A DNA stretch of 64,000 bases, from positions 248,001-312,000 of the forward strand of contig NZ_WIXJ01000002.1 of the NCBI RefSeq assembly GCF_009617575.1, read 5' to 3'. A model generated the notes under the pieces. It ran no database searches. It worked only from the letters and a program-made list of their open reading frames with translations, and had not been told where the DNA came from. The stretch is from Rhodocyclus gracilis. GTDB lineage: Bacteria > Pseudomonadota > Gammaproteobacteria > Burkholderiales > Rhodocyclaceae. This document shows, in pieces, positions 19,592 through 27,568 of the stretch. A program made the position numbers and the translations under genes. Each line of letters opens with the position of its first letter. The stretch's first letter is position 1.

Positions 19592-19996
19592 ATGCAGATC
19601 CAGGAAGAAAACCAGCCCTACGACGACATCAACGTCACGCCGATGCTCGATCTGGCCTACGTGCTGCTGGTCATCTTCATCATCATGACCACCGCCTCGG
19701 TGCAGGGGGTGAAGGTCGATCTGCCGAAAGCGCAGGCGTCGACCAGCCTGGCCAAGCCGCAGACCAAGGCGATCACCATCAACCAGACGGGCGACATGTT
19801 CCTCGACGCCTACCCGGTGACGATCGACCAGCTCGAACAGCGCATGGCGCAGTACCGCGCCGTCAATCCGCAGCTGTCGGTCGTCATCAAGGGCGACGCG
19901 CACGTCCAGTACGCCCGCGTCATGGAAGTGATGGAACTGCTCAAGCGCAACGACATTACCAGCCTCGGGCTGGCCACCACGCACGCCGCGCCCTAG
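19592..19996 (+). CDS. exbD: ExbD/TolR biopolymer transport protein, copy 1
   Basis: This 134-residue protein has one N-terminal membrane helix (MLDLAYVLLVIFIIMTTASV) containing the Asp that carries protons in ExbD, in the context INVTPMLDL. A periplasmic ExbD domain follows. It lies 9 bp after the ExbB fusion and 3 bp before a second exbD. A 50-bp stretch (19658-19707) is identical to the second copy (20066-20115), showing a recent duplication or gene conversion. The rest of the two proteins has diverged, so they may have separate roles in one complex. Confidence 0.93.
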   Translation: MQIQEENQPYDDINVTPMLDLAYVLLVIFIIMTTASVQGVKVDLPKAQASTSLAKPQTKAITINQTGDMFLDAYPVTIDQLEQRMAQYRAVNPQLSVVIKGDAHVQYARVMEVMELLKRNDITSLGLATTHAAP

Positions 19997-19999
19997 ACC

Positions 20000-20404
20000 A
20001 TGCAGATCCAGAGCGAAAGCAAACCCTACGACAGCATCAACGTGACGCCGATGCTCGACCTCGCTTACGTGCTGCTGGTCATCTTCATCATCATGACCAC
20101 CGCCTCGGTGCAGGGCCTGTCGATCGACCTGCCAAAGCCGTCGAACAAGCCGGTGACCGAAAAGCACGATCTGAAGATCATCCAGATCCTGCCCGATGGC
20201 TCGCTGCATCTGAACGGCGCCGGCGTCAGCGTCGGCGAACTCGAAATCCAGCTGAAGAGCGCGCTCGCCCGCGACCCGAAGACCGCCGTCGTCCTCAAGG
20301 GCGACCCGGCGGTGAATTACGCGCGCGTCGTCGAAGTCCTCGATCTCACCGGGGCGATGGGCATCGGCTCGGTCGGCCTGATCACCGCCCGTATCGGCAA
20401 CTGA
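20000..20404 (+). CDS. exbD: ExbD/TolR biopolymer transport protein, copy 2
   Basis: This second 134-residue ExbD has the same INVTPMLDL membrane helix and conserved Asp as copy 1. The periplasmic part differs: LSIDLPKPSNKPVTEKHDLK here, against VKVDLPKAQASTSLAKPQTK in copy 1. The C-terminus keeps the ExbD pattern VLKGDPAVNYARVVEVLDL. Two ExbD paralogues with one ExbB are seen in some TonB systems, where both are needed for certain substrates. That is family knowledge and is not shown for this set. Confidence 0.93.
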   Translation: MQIQSESKPYDSINVTPMLDLAYVLLVIFIIMTTASVQGLSIDLPKPSNKPVTEKHDLKIIQILPDGSLHLNGAGVSVGELEIQLKSALARDPKTAVVLKGDPAVNYARVVEVLDLTGAMGIGSVGLITARIGN

Positions 20405-20410
20405 ACGCAG

Positions 20411-21058
20411 ATGAGCACGAACGCGCCCCCACGCCGGCATCCGGCGCAGATCGCCCTGCTCGCCGTCGCGGCTGTCCTTGGCATCGGCCTCGCCCTCTGG
20501 GGGCTGAAAAGTCTGCTCGGCGGCGGCCATGAACGACCGCGCAAGCCGCCGACGGTAACGCTCATGCCCGACACGCCGCCACCGCCGCCACCGAAAGAGG
20601 AAAGGAAGCCGGAGCCGCCGAAGGAAGAGAAGAAAGAGATGCGCAACGAGCCGCCGAAAGAAGCGCCGCCCGCGCAAAACGCGCCGCTGAAGATGGAAGG
20701 CGCCGCCGGCGACGGCGGCAGCCCCTTCGCCGCCGGATCGGTCGGCCGCGACTACGTCGGCGGCAGCATCGGCAGCGCCCTGCAAAACGCCTATGCCGGT
20801 CGACTGCAACGCCATTTGCAGGAAGAACTCAACCGCAACCGCAAGCTGCGCGAATCGGACTACCGCATCACCGTTCGTCTCTGGCTGCGTCACGACGGCA
20901 CGGTCGAGCGTGCCGAACTGGCGCAAAGCGCCGGCAACGCGGCGCTCGATCAGCTCCTGCGCGAGACCTTGCTGCAAATCGCACCGATGCGCGAGGCGCC
21001 GCCGGACAACATGCCGCAACCGATCCGCATTCGTATCACGGCCCGCGGCGCGGGCTGA
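20411..21058 (+). CDS. TonB-like energy transducer
   Basis: This 215-residue protein has an N-terminal membrane anchor (IALLAVAAVLGIGLALWGL), then a Pro/Lys/Glu-rich linker (TPPPPPPKEERKPEPPKEEK) that would span the periplasm. Its C-terminal domain resembles TonB_C/TolA (LQEELNRNRKLRESDYRITV, VRLWLRHDGTVERAELAQSAGNAALD). It follows exbD copy 2 by 6 bp. Its expected role is to pass energy from ExbBD to an outer-membrane protein. No TonB-dependent receptor with a plug domain is encoded here, so the partner may be the TpsB, the porin downstream or a receptor elsewhere. Confidence 0.85.
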   Translation: MSTNAPPRRHPAQIALLAVAAVLGIGLALWGLKSLLGGGHERPRKPPTVTLMPDTPPPPPPKEERKPEPPKEEKKEMRNEPPKEAPPAQNAPLKMEGAAGDGGSPFAAGSVGRDYVGGSIGSALQNAYAGRLQRHLQEELNRNRKLRESDYRITVRLWLRHDGTVERAELAQSAGNAALDQLLRETLLQIAPMREAPPDNMPQPIRIRITARGAG

Positions 21059-21085
21059 TCAAACCATTCTTCAAGGGAGAATTTC

Positions 21086-22747
21086 GTGGAGTTTTTTCGC
21101 TCACCGTTGCAGCTTGGCGTTGCCGGCCTGTTCGTTGCCTCGATGTCGCTGGCGCCGGCGGCGAGCCATGCCGCGGACGAACGCGAGTCGCTCGAAACAC
21201 TGCGCCAGACGACGCTGAACCTGATCGACGCGCTGGTCGAACAGGGAATCTTCAGCCGGGAAAAAGCGGCCGCCATGATCAAGAACGCCGAAGCCAAAGC
21301 ACAGGCTGCCACCGCCAGCGCCGCCAAGGACAAAACCCGCAGCGGCGCGCCCGTGCGCGTGCAATACGTTCCCGAAACCGTCAAGAACGAGATTCGCGAG
21401 CAACTCAAGCAGGAAGTGCTGGCGCAAGCGAGAAGCGAACGCTGGGCCGAGCCGAACGCGATCCCCGCCTGGCTCGACTCGATCAAATGGGAAGGCGACA
21501 TACGCCTGCGCTACCAGGCGGACAGTTTTGACCGGGACAACACCCCCGCCGCCAGCTACGCCGCGCTCGCCAACACGTATGGCGCCACCCGCGCGGCGGG
21601 CTTCACCGGCATGAGTACGGCAAACGCTTCCCCCGTCGCCAACAACAACACCACCGAGAACCGCGAACGCTACCGTCTGCGCGCCCGCCTTGGCATGCTC
21701 GCGAAAATCTCCGACGAATGGAGCGCCGGCCTCCGCCTGTCGACCGGCAACACCACTGACCGCGTGTCGACCAACCAGACGCTGGGTCAGGACTGGAACA
21801 AATACGCGCTCGTCGTCGACCGCGCCTACGTCAGATACGACCCCGCCGAATGGCTCTCGCTGAGCGGCGGACGCATCCCCAACCCGTTCTTCTCGACCGA
21901 ACTCGTCTGGTCGGAAAACCTCAACTTCGAAGGTGGCGCGGCCAGCCTCAAAGGCAGCTTCGCCAACAACAGCTTCAAACCCTTCCTCACCGTCGGTTAC
22001 TTTCCGATCAAGGAAGACAACCCGCCGGCAACGCACGGGCGGGCGATGAGCGGCGCGCAGGCCGGCGCACAGTGGGATCTCAGCAGCAACACGCGGCTGA
22101 AGTTCGGCGCCGCGATGTACAGCTTCAACAACTTCGAGGGCCAGAAAGAAAGCAATACCAGCTACCAGAACAGCGCCTCATACGGCCAGTACGAATACGG
22201 CGCGAGTCTTCGCCAGAAGGGCAACACCCTTTTCCGTACCAATGCCCCGCTCGACGGCGCCACGTCGACCCTCTGGGGGCTCGCCTCGCGCTTCCGCCCG
22301 GTCAACCTCACCGCTTCGCTCGATCTCGCGCATTTCGACCCGGTGCACGTCGTTCTCACTGGCGACTACGTCAAGAACACGGCCTTCGACCGTGGCGAGA
22401 TCGCCAACCGCACGCAAACGTCGATAAGCGACGGCAAGGACTACGGCTATCTCTACAAGATCACCGTCGGCATGCCCAAGCTGGAAAAGGCGCGCGACTG
22501 GCAAGTCGCTTTCTCCTACCGTTACCTCGGCTCGGACGCAGTCGTCGACGCCTTTACCGACTCCGACTTCGGTCTGGGCGGCACCAATCTCAAGGGCTAC
22601 ATGCTCTCCGCGCACTACGGCATCGACCGCAACGCCAATATCGGCCTGCGCTGGTACTCCGCCGAATCCATCGACTCCTTCTCCCTCGTCGCCGGCCAGC
22701 GTTTCGCCGTCGACGTCCTGCAGGCAGACCTCAATGTCCAGTTCTGA
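21086..22747 (+). CDS. Putative outer-membrane porin
   Basis: This 553-residue protein has a GTG start at 21086, an AGGGAG ribosome-binding site and a signal peptide (LGVAGLFVASMSLAPAASHA). An N-terminal helical segment (ETLRQTTLNLIDALVEQGIF) may form a coiled-coil stalk. From DIRLRYQADSFDRD onward it has alternating beta-strand patterns, ending in the terminal Phe typical of barrel proteins (DVLQADLNVQF). It matches the 'putative porin' family (PF16930-like, from memory). It ends the TonB gene set and overlaps the next gene by 14 bp, so both are translated together. The substrate is unknown. Confidence 0.85.
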   Translation: MEFFRSPLQLGVAGLFVASMSLAPAASHAADERESLETLRQTTLNLIDALVEQGIFSREKAAAMIKNAEAKAQAATASAAKDKTRSGAPVRVQYVPETVKNEIREQLKQEVLAQARSERWAEPNAIPAWLDSIKWEGDIRLRYQADSFDRDNTPAASYAALANTYGATRAAGFTGMSTANASPVANNNTTENRERYRLRARLGMLAKISDEWSAGLRLSTGNTTDRVSTNQTLGQDWNKYALVVDRAYVRYDPAEWLSLSGGRIPNPFFSTELVWSENLNFEGGAASLKGSFANNSFKPFLTVGYFPIKEDNPPATHGRAMSGAQAGAQWDLSSNTRLKFGAAMYSFNNFEGQKESNTSYQNSASYGQYEYGASLRQKGNTLFRTNAPLDGATSTLWGLASRFRPVNLTASLDLAHFDPVHVVLTGDYVKNTAFDRGEIANRTQTSISDGKDYGYLYKITVGMPKLEKARDWQVAFSYRYLGSDAVVDAFTDSDFGLGGTNLKGYMLSAHYGIDRNANIGLRWYSAESIDSFSLVAGQRFAVDVLQADLNVQF

Positions 22748-23366
22748 CCGCGCCGCCACGCGTGCCTTCAGCAGCACACGCGCCGCCACCCACCCCCAGG
22801 CTTGCCTCGCCCTCGCGCTGCTGCTCGGCGCGCTGGCGGCCCCCGCCGATGCTGCCGACAAGACGCCCGGCAAGGAGCAACTGCGCCGCCTGCAACAGAT
22901 GCAACACAAGCTCGAACAGGAGAACGCCCAACTGCAACAGGAAAAAGCCGCCGCCGATAGCGAACTTGCCAGCGTGCGCCAAAAAGCCGACGGCGAAACG
23001 CGCCGGGCAACGCTCCTGCGCCGCGAGGCCGACGCCCTGAAAAGCGCCAAAGACGCCATCGCCGCTCGACTCAGCGACACCGAAAGCGAACTGCAGCGCA
23101 CGCAGGAGCAGTTACGCGCCAGCGACACCGAGCGTCGACGCCTCGACGCACTGGCCGCCGAGCAGAAAAAAGCCCTCGCCGACTGCGCAGCCAGAAACGA
23201 GGCGCTGCATCAGCAAGGCGTCGATCTCCTCGAGCGCTACGAGAAAAAAAGCTGCCTCGATTCTGCCTTGCAGGGCGAGCCGTTTACCGGGCTGAAACGC
23301 GTCGAGATCGAAAACCTCATCGAAGACAACCGTGCGCAACTCGACGAGAAAAAACTGCGCCGCTAG
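22734..23366 (+). CDS. Periplasmic coiled-coil protein
   Basis: This 210-residue protein starts inside the end of the porin gene. It has a signal-like segment (CLALALLLGALAAPADA), then a long heptad-rich coiled coil (about residues 45-150; EQENAQLQQEKAAADSELAS, ARLSDTESELQRTQEQLRAS). A short conserved-looking tail has two Cys residues (ADCAARNEALHQQG, KKSCLDSALQGEPFTGLKRV). Tight coupling to the porin suggests it acts with the porin or with the TonB complex in the periplasm. No enzyme motif is seen. Automatic annotation could mislabel it as a DNA-repair or chromosome-partition protein because of the coiled coil. Confidence 0.8.
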   Translation: MSSSDRAATRAFSSTRAATHPQACLALALLLGALAAPADAADKTPGKEQLRRLQQMQHKLEQENAQLQQEKAAADSELASVRQKADGETRRATLLRREADALKSAKDAIAARLSDTESELQRTQEQLRASDTERRRLDALAAEQKKALADCAARNEALHQQGVDLLERYEKKSCLDSALQGEPFTGLKRVEIENLIEDNRAQLDEKKLRR

Positions 23367-23444
23367 GGCGTTCTGCCTCACCTTCCCCTGCCGCGTCCTT
23401 CCCGCTCAACGCGTCGGCGGAACACCAGACGAGCGGCGTCGCCA

Positions 23445-24137
23445 ATGACACTCCTCACGCAGGCCGCGGAGGACGCCCGAGCGGCACTACCGCGCAGCCT
23501 CCCCTTCGCCCTCTACATCGCCTTTCTCGCGATACTCCCCTGGCTGCGCGCTGCGCTGCCGGCGGGCTGGGATGGACGTTGGCTGTATGGCGTGCAGATT
23601 GGCGCCGTGCTGCTGGCGCTGCTTGCTTTCGCTCCGCGCTTTGGTGAACTGCGCCCCGTCGCCCTGAGCGGGCGCGCAATGGCCACGGCCATCCTCGTTG
23701 GCGCGGGCGTTTTTGTCGTCTGGATTCATCTCGACGCGGCATGGGCGACATTTGGCCGCGCCGGCAGCGGTTTTGACCCGCGCACGCCGGCGGGCGATAT
23801 CGATTGGCCGCTGGCGATGCTGCGCCTCTTCGGCGCCGCTGCGGTCGTGCCGGTGATGGAAGAGCTGTTCTGGCGCTCGTTCATCCTGCGCTGGATCGAC
23901 GAGGCCGCCTTCCTGCGTCTCGCGCCGGCGGCGATCAGCCTGCGCGCGCTGGTAATCAGCGCCGCCCTCTTCGGCATCGAACATACCCTGTGGTGCGCCG
24001 GGATTATGGCCGGCCTCACCTACGGCGCCTTGTACCGGCAAAGCGGAACGCTCTGGTCGCCGATCCTCGCGCACGCGACGACCAATCTCCTGCTCGGCAT
24101 CTGGGTGCTGGCCACCGGCCGCTGGTGGTTCTGGTAA
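23445..24137 (+). CDS. PEP-CTERM-associated CAAX-protease-related protein
   Basis: This 230-residue multi-helix membrane protein belongs to the CPBP (CAAX prenyl protease/bacteriocin-processing) superfamily. It shows the catalytic set of that fold: E139-E140 with R144 (MEELFWRSFI), H180 (FGIEHTLW), and H210 with N214 (ILAHATTNLLLG). This variant resembles the family described as linked to exosortase/PEP-CTERM systems (TIGR03008, from memory). It lies 78 bp after the coiled-coil gene and ends the + strand run. Its natural substrate is not known. It could process a PEP-CTERM protein or a lipid-linked surface protein, which is inference. Confidence 0.85.
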   Translation: MTLLTQAAEDARAALPRSLPFALYIAFLAILPWLRAALPAGWDGRWLYGVQIGAVLLALLAFAPRFGELRPVALSGRAMATAILVGAGVFVVWIHLDAAWATFGRAGSGFDPRTPAGDIDWPLAMLRLFGAAAVVPVMEELFWRSFILRWIDEAAFLRLAPAAISLRALVISAALFGIEHTLWCAGIMAGLTYGALYRQSGTLWSPILAHATTNLLLGIWVLATGRWWFW

Positions 24138-24156
24138 TTCTGGTGAAACGGGGCGC

Positions 24157-24624
24157 TCAGTGGTCGTCGGGCGGGACGCCACCATCGCGATGCGCTGGCT
24201 GAGGATCTTCAGCGACGCCATCCGCCGCCTCCGCTCCCTCGCCGTCCACACCGGTGTCAGTCCCCAGCGCGGGCCAGCGCGGCGTGACGCGAGCGAGGCG
24301 CTCGTCAGTATGGGCCGCCGACGCGCCCGCCATTGCAGGGCTTGAGGGCGAAGGCGCCGCAGCCACATTACCAGCGGCCCGCGCCGCAGCGCCGGCGTGG
24401 CGCCCATCGCGGCGTCGGCCGGCGATGGCGGGCGCGATGGATTCGCTCGCCACGGCATCCGCCGGCTCGATGTCGGTGAAAAGAAGGGTGCCGTCGCCGT
24501 CTTCCACTACATAGAGCGCGGTCGCGCCGAAATACTTGACGGTCGACGCGTGCGACGGCGTCGGCAAGGCCACGCAGCCGAGCCAAAGACAAAGCCCGAC
24601 CCTGACCCCGAACCCAGGCAGCAC
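24157..24624 (-). CDS. Small secreted protein of unknown function
   Basis: The frame opens further upstream with a TTG at 24702, but that stretch covers the terminator of the upstream gene. I therefore place the start at GTG 24624. The product (155 residues) then begins with a signal peptide (LPGFGVRVGLCLWLGCVALP, cleaved near PSHA). It continues with TVKYFGATALYVVEDGDGTL and an Ala-rich, low-complexity rest. I do not recognise the family. It is convergent with the CAAX-protease-like gene, with only 19 bp between. No clear ribosome-binding site is seen, so the call is tentative. Confidence 0.45.
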   Translation of the reverse strand: MLPGFGVRVGLCLWLGCVALPTPSHASTVKYFGATALYVVEDGDGTLLFTDIEPADAVASESIAPAIAGRRRDGRHAGAAARAAGNVAAAPSPSSPAMAGASAAHTDERLARVTPRWPALGTDTGVDGEGAEAADGVAEDPQPAHRDGGVPPDDH

Positions 24625-24653
24625 GCCACGTGCGCGCAGGCCCGGCGCGGCAG

Positions 24654-24683
24654 AAAAAAAACTGGCGGCCCGAAGGCCGCCAG
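24654..24683 (-). terminator. Rho-independent terminator
   Basis: Read on the - strand, a perfect 9-bp stem (CTGGCGGCC, loop TTCG) is followed directly by eight T residues. It lies 32 bp after the stop of the PEP-CTERM gene at 24715 and ends the alkaline phosphatase/PEP-CTERM operon. Confidence 0.9.
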
Positions 24684-24714
24684 CCAGTGCGTCGTGTGAC
24701 AAGACGCCGCGACC

Positions 24715-25401
24715 TCAGGCGCCGTGCGACCGACGGCGACGCGCCAGCGCGCCGAGCAGCAGCAAGCCGCCGGAGAGCATGGCCCAGCTTTCGGGCTCCG
24801 GCACCGCCGCGACCGTCTGCAAACGCAGGTTGTCGTAATTGACGCCTGCGGGCAGGAAGATCGAGGAGACGTTGTTGAACGTGCCAGTCGTCTTCAGCAG
24901 AAGGCCGGGATTGCCGCCTTGCGTGAAGTAGAGCTGGCTGCCGGCGATCTCGTGCCCCGTCGCGTCGAGGAAGGAGAGATAGCTGCCGTTCAGTTGCAGG
25001 TTGCCGTAGCCCGAGGTGTCCTGCTGGATCGAGAAGGCGGCGATGTTCACCGGCGCCGCGAAGGTGAGCAGGATCGGCTGGTGGTCGTTGAACAGCACGT
25101 TGTTGCCGGAAACGGCGAACGGGCTGCTGATCACCCGCACGTCGCCATAGGTGGCCGTAGCGTCGATCCAGTGGAAAGTGCCGGTGTAGCCGTTGGCGTC
25201 GACATCGTCTTCACGATCCGGATTGACGAAGCGGGCCACCGAGCCCCATTGGCCGAGGGCCGAATTGGCCGTGCTGCCGGAGGCGACGTTGTCGAAGCTC
25301 AGATTCACATCGATGGCGATGTCAGCCTGCGCCGCCGCACTGGTCGCCGCGAGGGCGGCGGCGAGCACGGCGTTACGCAGGGTAAAGATTTTTTTGCGCA
25401 T
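24715..25401 (-). CDS. PEP-CTERM sorting domain protein
   Basis: This 228-residue protein starts at the ATG at 25401, which has CAGGAG seven bases upstream and gives signal peptide MRKKIFTLRNAVLAAALAAT. The middle (NLSFDNVASGST..., VNIAAFSIQQDTSGYGNLQL, VNYDNLRLQTVA) has the pattern of a secreted beta-sandwich common in PEP-CTERM proteins. The tail is VPEPESWAMLSGGLLLLGAL followed by ARRRRSHGA. It is 24 bp downstream of the alkaline phosphatase gene and shares its terminator, so the two are co-transcribed. The link suggests a surface or matrix protein made when phosphatase is made. Confidence 0.92.
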   Translation of the reverse strand: MRKKIFTLRNAVLAAALAATSAAAQADIAIDVNLSFDNVASGSTANSALGQWGSVARFVNPDREDDVDANGYTGTFHWIDATATYGDVRVISSPFAVSGNNVLFNDHQPILLTFAAPVNIAAFSIQQDTSGYGNLQLNGSYLSFLDATGHEIAGSQLYFTQGGNPGLLLKTTGTFNNVSSIFLPAGVNYDNLRLQTVAAVPEPESWAMLSGGLLLLGALARRRRSHGA

Positions 25402-25425
25402 GCGAATACTCCTGGGCAAGTGAAA

Positions 25426-27384
25426 TTACTTGGCGCCGCCGATGGCGATCTGGCCGAGCTTGAAGAAGACGTCGGTGTTGTCAAAGACGCCGGTGAAGAG
25501 CGAGGCGCCGCGACCGTAGGCCGACAGCGGAATGTCGGTCGCCGTATGCACGGCCTGCTCGCCGGAAACCTGACCGCTGATCAGGAAGCCGTTGCCAGTG
25601 CGCGCCGCTGCGTTAACCGGGTAGGTGTTGAGCGGTGCCGCACCGACGAAGGGCTGCTGCGAATCCTGCGCCGGCTGCGGATAGGCTTGCCAGGTTTCGT
25701 AGCGGTCGGCGTTAGCGCCGTAGCCGATCAGCATCTTGCCGGCGATGTCGGTCGTCTGCGGGTAGCCGTCGGCGTTGATCGTGTATTTCGGGAACTTGGC
25801 GGCTTCGTAGGTGGCGACGTTGCTCTTCGAGGCGCCCGTGCCCGTGTAGGCACCGATGATCGCCGCGCCGGCGCACTCGTGGTCGGCGGTGACGATGACG
25901 AGGGTGTCGGGATTGGCGGTGGCGAAGTCCTTGGCCTTCTGGATGGCGCGATCAAACTCGATCGTTTCGAGAATCCAGCGGTCGCTGTCCATCAGGTGTG
26001 CCTGCTTGTCGATCGAGGCGCCTTCGACCATCAGCACGAAGCCGTTGGCGTTGTTCTTGTTCAGCACCTTCAGCGCCTTGTCGGTCATTTCGTCCAGCAT
26101 CGGCTGATCGGGGAAGCCGTAGTCATTGACCACCGTCGACACGCCACGACGCGCGTTGATCTTGTCGAGCGCGACGTTCATGTTCGAGAAGGTGAAGAGA
26201 CCGAGCAGCTTGTCGGGAACGCCAGCGGCGTCGAGCGCGCTCTTGTCGGGCGCGTAGGTGTAGCCCGCCGACTGGAAGTCGGCGATCAGGTCACGACCGG
26301 CGTCGAGCTTGCCCTTGCTGGCGCCCCAGCCGGCGACGAGGTCGTCGGGCAGCACATAGTCGGTCGAGGTCTTGCGCTGCGAGCCGTTGGTTGCCTGCGG
26401 ATTGGTCGAATTCGAGGCATTCGGCAGGAACCACTTGCGACCGCCCCCCATGAGAACCGTCAGGCCGGTCAGTTTGCGGTCGTCGAGGAACTGGTCGACG
26501 ATGCCCGTGCCGTTGCCGCGGTTCGAGGTGTGCACGGCGTTGGCGGCCGGCGTCGCGTCGAAGACATCTGCGGTGGTAACGATGCCAAGCGCAGTGTTGC
26601 GGTTGCGGTGCAGGTATTCGGAGAGATATTCGACGCGCGGGTTGTCAAAGGCGTCGGTGGTGTCGTCGGGGAAGACGCCTTCCTGATTGTTCTGCGCCTT
26701 GTTGCCGGTGACGTAGTTGGCCATGCCCGGCGCCGAGTCGGTGACGATCGAGTCGAGCGAGGCGGTCATCACCATGCCGGTGTAGGGGAAGGTGTCCATC
26801 GCCAGACGGCCCTGCGCCTTGCCCTGCGCGTAGCCCTTGGCCATGATGCGCGCCGCCGTGCGGTGCGCGGCGCCCATGCCGTCGCCGAGCATGATGATGA
26901 TGTTCTTCGCCGGACGGCCGTTGTTGGCGACGATGCCGACGACTTCGAAGTTGCCGTCGCGCGACACCACCGAGCCATCGCTCTGTGTCGCCACGGCCGT
27001 CAGGGTGTGCACGCCGACCGATTGCGTCGAGTAGGCACGCAGCGAGGCGGCCACCGCGTTCGGCACAGTGGCGGTGATCGCCGTCGCCGGCAGCAGGCTT
27101 TTGTTGCCGACGACGCCGTTGCCGCTGATCGTGCCGACGCTGACGCCGTCGACCTTGAATTCAACCGAGCTGATCGTCTGTCCGGCGTCGGGGCGAACCG
27201 TCGCCTGCAGGTCGAAACGCTGACCGGGGAGGAAGCGTGCCAGCGTCACCGCGTCAGCGGAGAGCGGGTTCGACGGCGGCGTCAGGCGCGAAATCGTCGG
27301 CGCGGCGTCGGCGACACCCGCGGCGGCAGCCAGCGCACAGAGCAGCGCGGGCAGGATCTTGCGAGCAAAACAAGGCGTAGGCAT
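25426..27384 (-). CDS. Secreted alkaline phosphatase with N-terminal Ig-like domain
   Basis: This 652-residue phosphomonoesterase has its start at 27384 with CGGAGA upstream and signal peptide MPTPCFARKILPALLCALAA. Residues about 30-150 form an Ig-like module (LTPPSNPLSADAVTLARFLP, VEFKVDGVSVG). The PhoA-type core follows. It has metal-binding D168 in IIIMLGDGMG and the Ser nucleophile S217 in IVTDSAPGM. VLMVEGASIDKQAHLMDSDR and VIVTADHECAGA supply the other zinc and magnesium ligands. It is longer than classical PhoA (about 450-470) because of the extra domain. It should act outside the cytoplasm to free phosphate, and is in operon with a PEP-CTERM protein. Confidence 0.95.
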   Translation of the reverse strand: MPTPCFARKILPALLCALAAAAGVADAAPTISRLTPPSNPLSADAVTLARFLPGQRFDLQATVRPDAGQTISSVEFKVDGVSVGTISGNGVVGNKSLLPATAITATVPNAVAASLRAYSTQSVGVHTLTAVATQSDGSVVSRDGNFEVVGIVANNGRPAKNIIIMLGDGMGAAHRTAARIMAKGYAQGKAQGRLAMDTFPYTGMVMTASLDSIVTDSAPGMANYVTGNKAQNNQEGVFPDDTTDAFDNPRVEYLSEYLHRNRNTALGIVTTADVFDATPAANAVHTSNRGNGTGIVDQFLDDRKLTGLTVLMGGGRKWFLPNASNSTNPQATNGSQRKTSTDYVLPDDLVAGWGASKGKLDAGRDLIADFQSAGYTYAPDKSALDAAGVPDKLLGLFTFSNMNVALDKINARRGVSTVVNDYGFPDQPMLDEMTDKALKVLNKNNANGFVLMVEGASIDKQAHLMDSDRWILETIEFDRAIQKAKDFATANPDTLVIVTADHECAGAAIIGAYTGTGASKSNVATYEAAKFPKYTINADGYPQTTDIAGKMLIGYGANADRYETWQAYPQPAQDSQQPFVGAAPLNTYPVNAAARTGNGFLISGQVSGEQAVHTATDIPLSAYGRGASLFTGVFDNTDVFFKLGQIAIGGAK

Positions 27385-27568
27385 GAAGAAATCTCCGGGA
27401 TTCAAGGTGGGGAAAAGCGTCAGAAAAGAACGAAATGAACGACGGGCAAAACGTGGGGAGCGGGAACGACGTGACTAAGCGGGGCCAGGCAGCACGGATC
27501 AAACGCCTCCCCCGCACGGGCGAAAGCGCGCGGAATCATCAGGACTCGCCGCAACGACTGCGTGAGCA

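Noticed and set aside
18608-21019. An 803-codon - strand frame opposite the exbB-exbD-tonB genes
   Set aside because: Shadow of four tightly spaced genes with clear family motifs. The predicted product has no signal or fold.
24724-27438. A 904-codon + strand frame opposite the PEP-CTERM and alkaline phosphatase genes
   Set aside because: The - strand has a canonical alkaline phosphatase and a PEP-CTERM protein with signal peptides and ribosome-binding sites. The + frame is a shadow.
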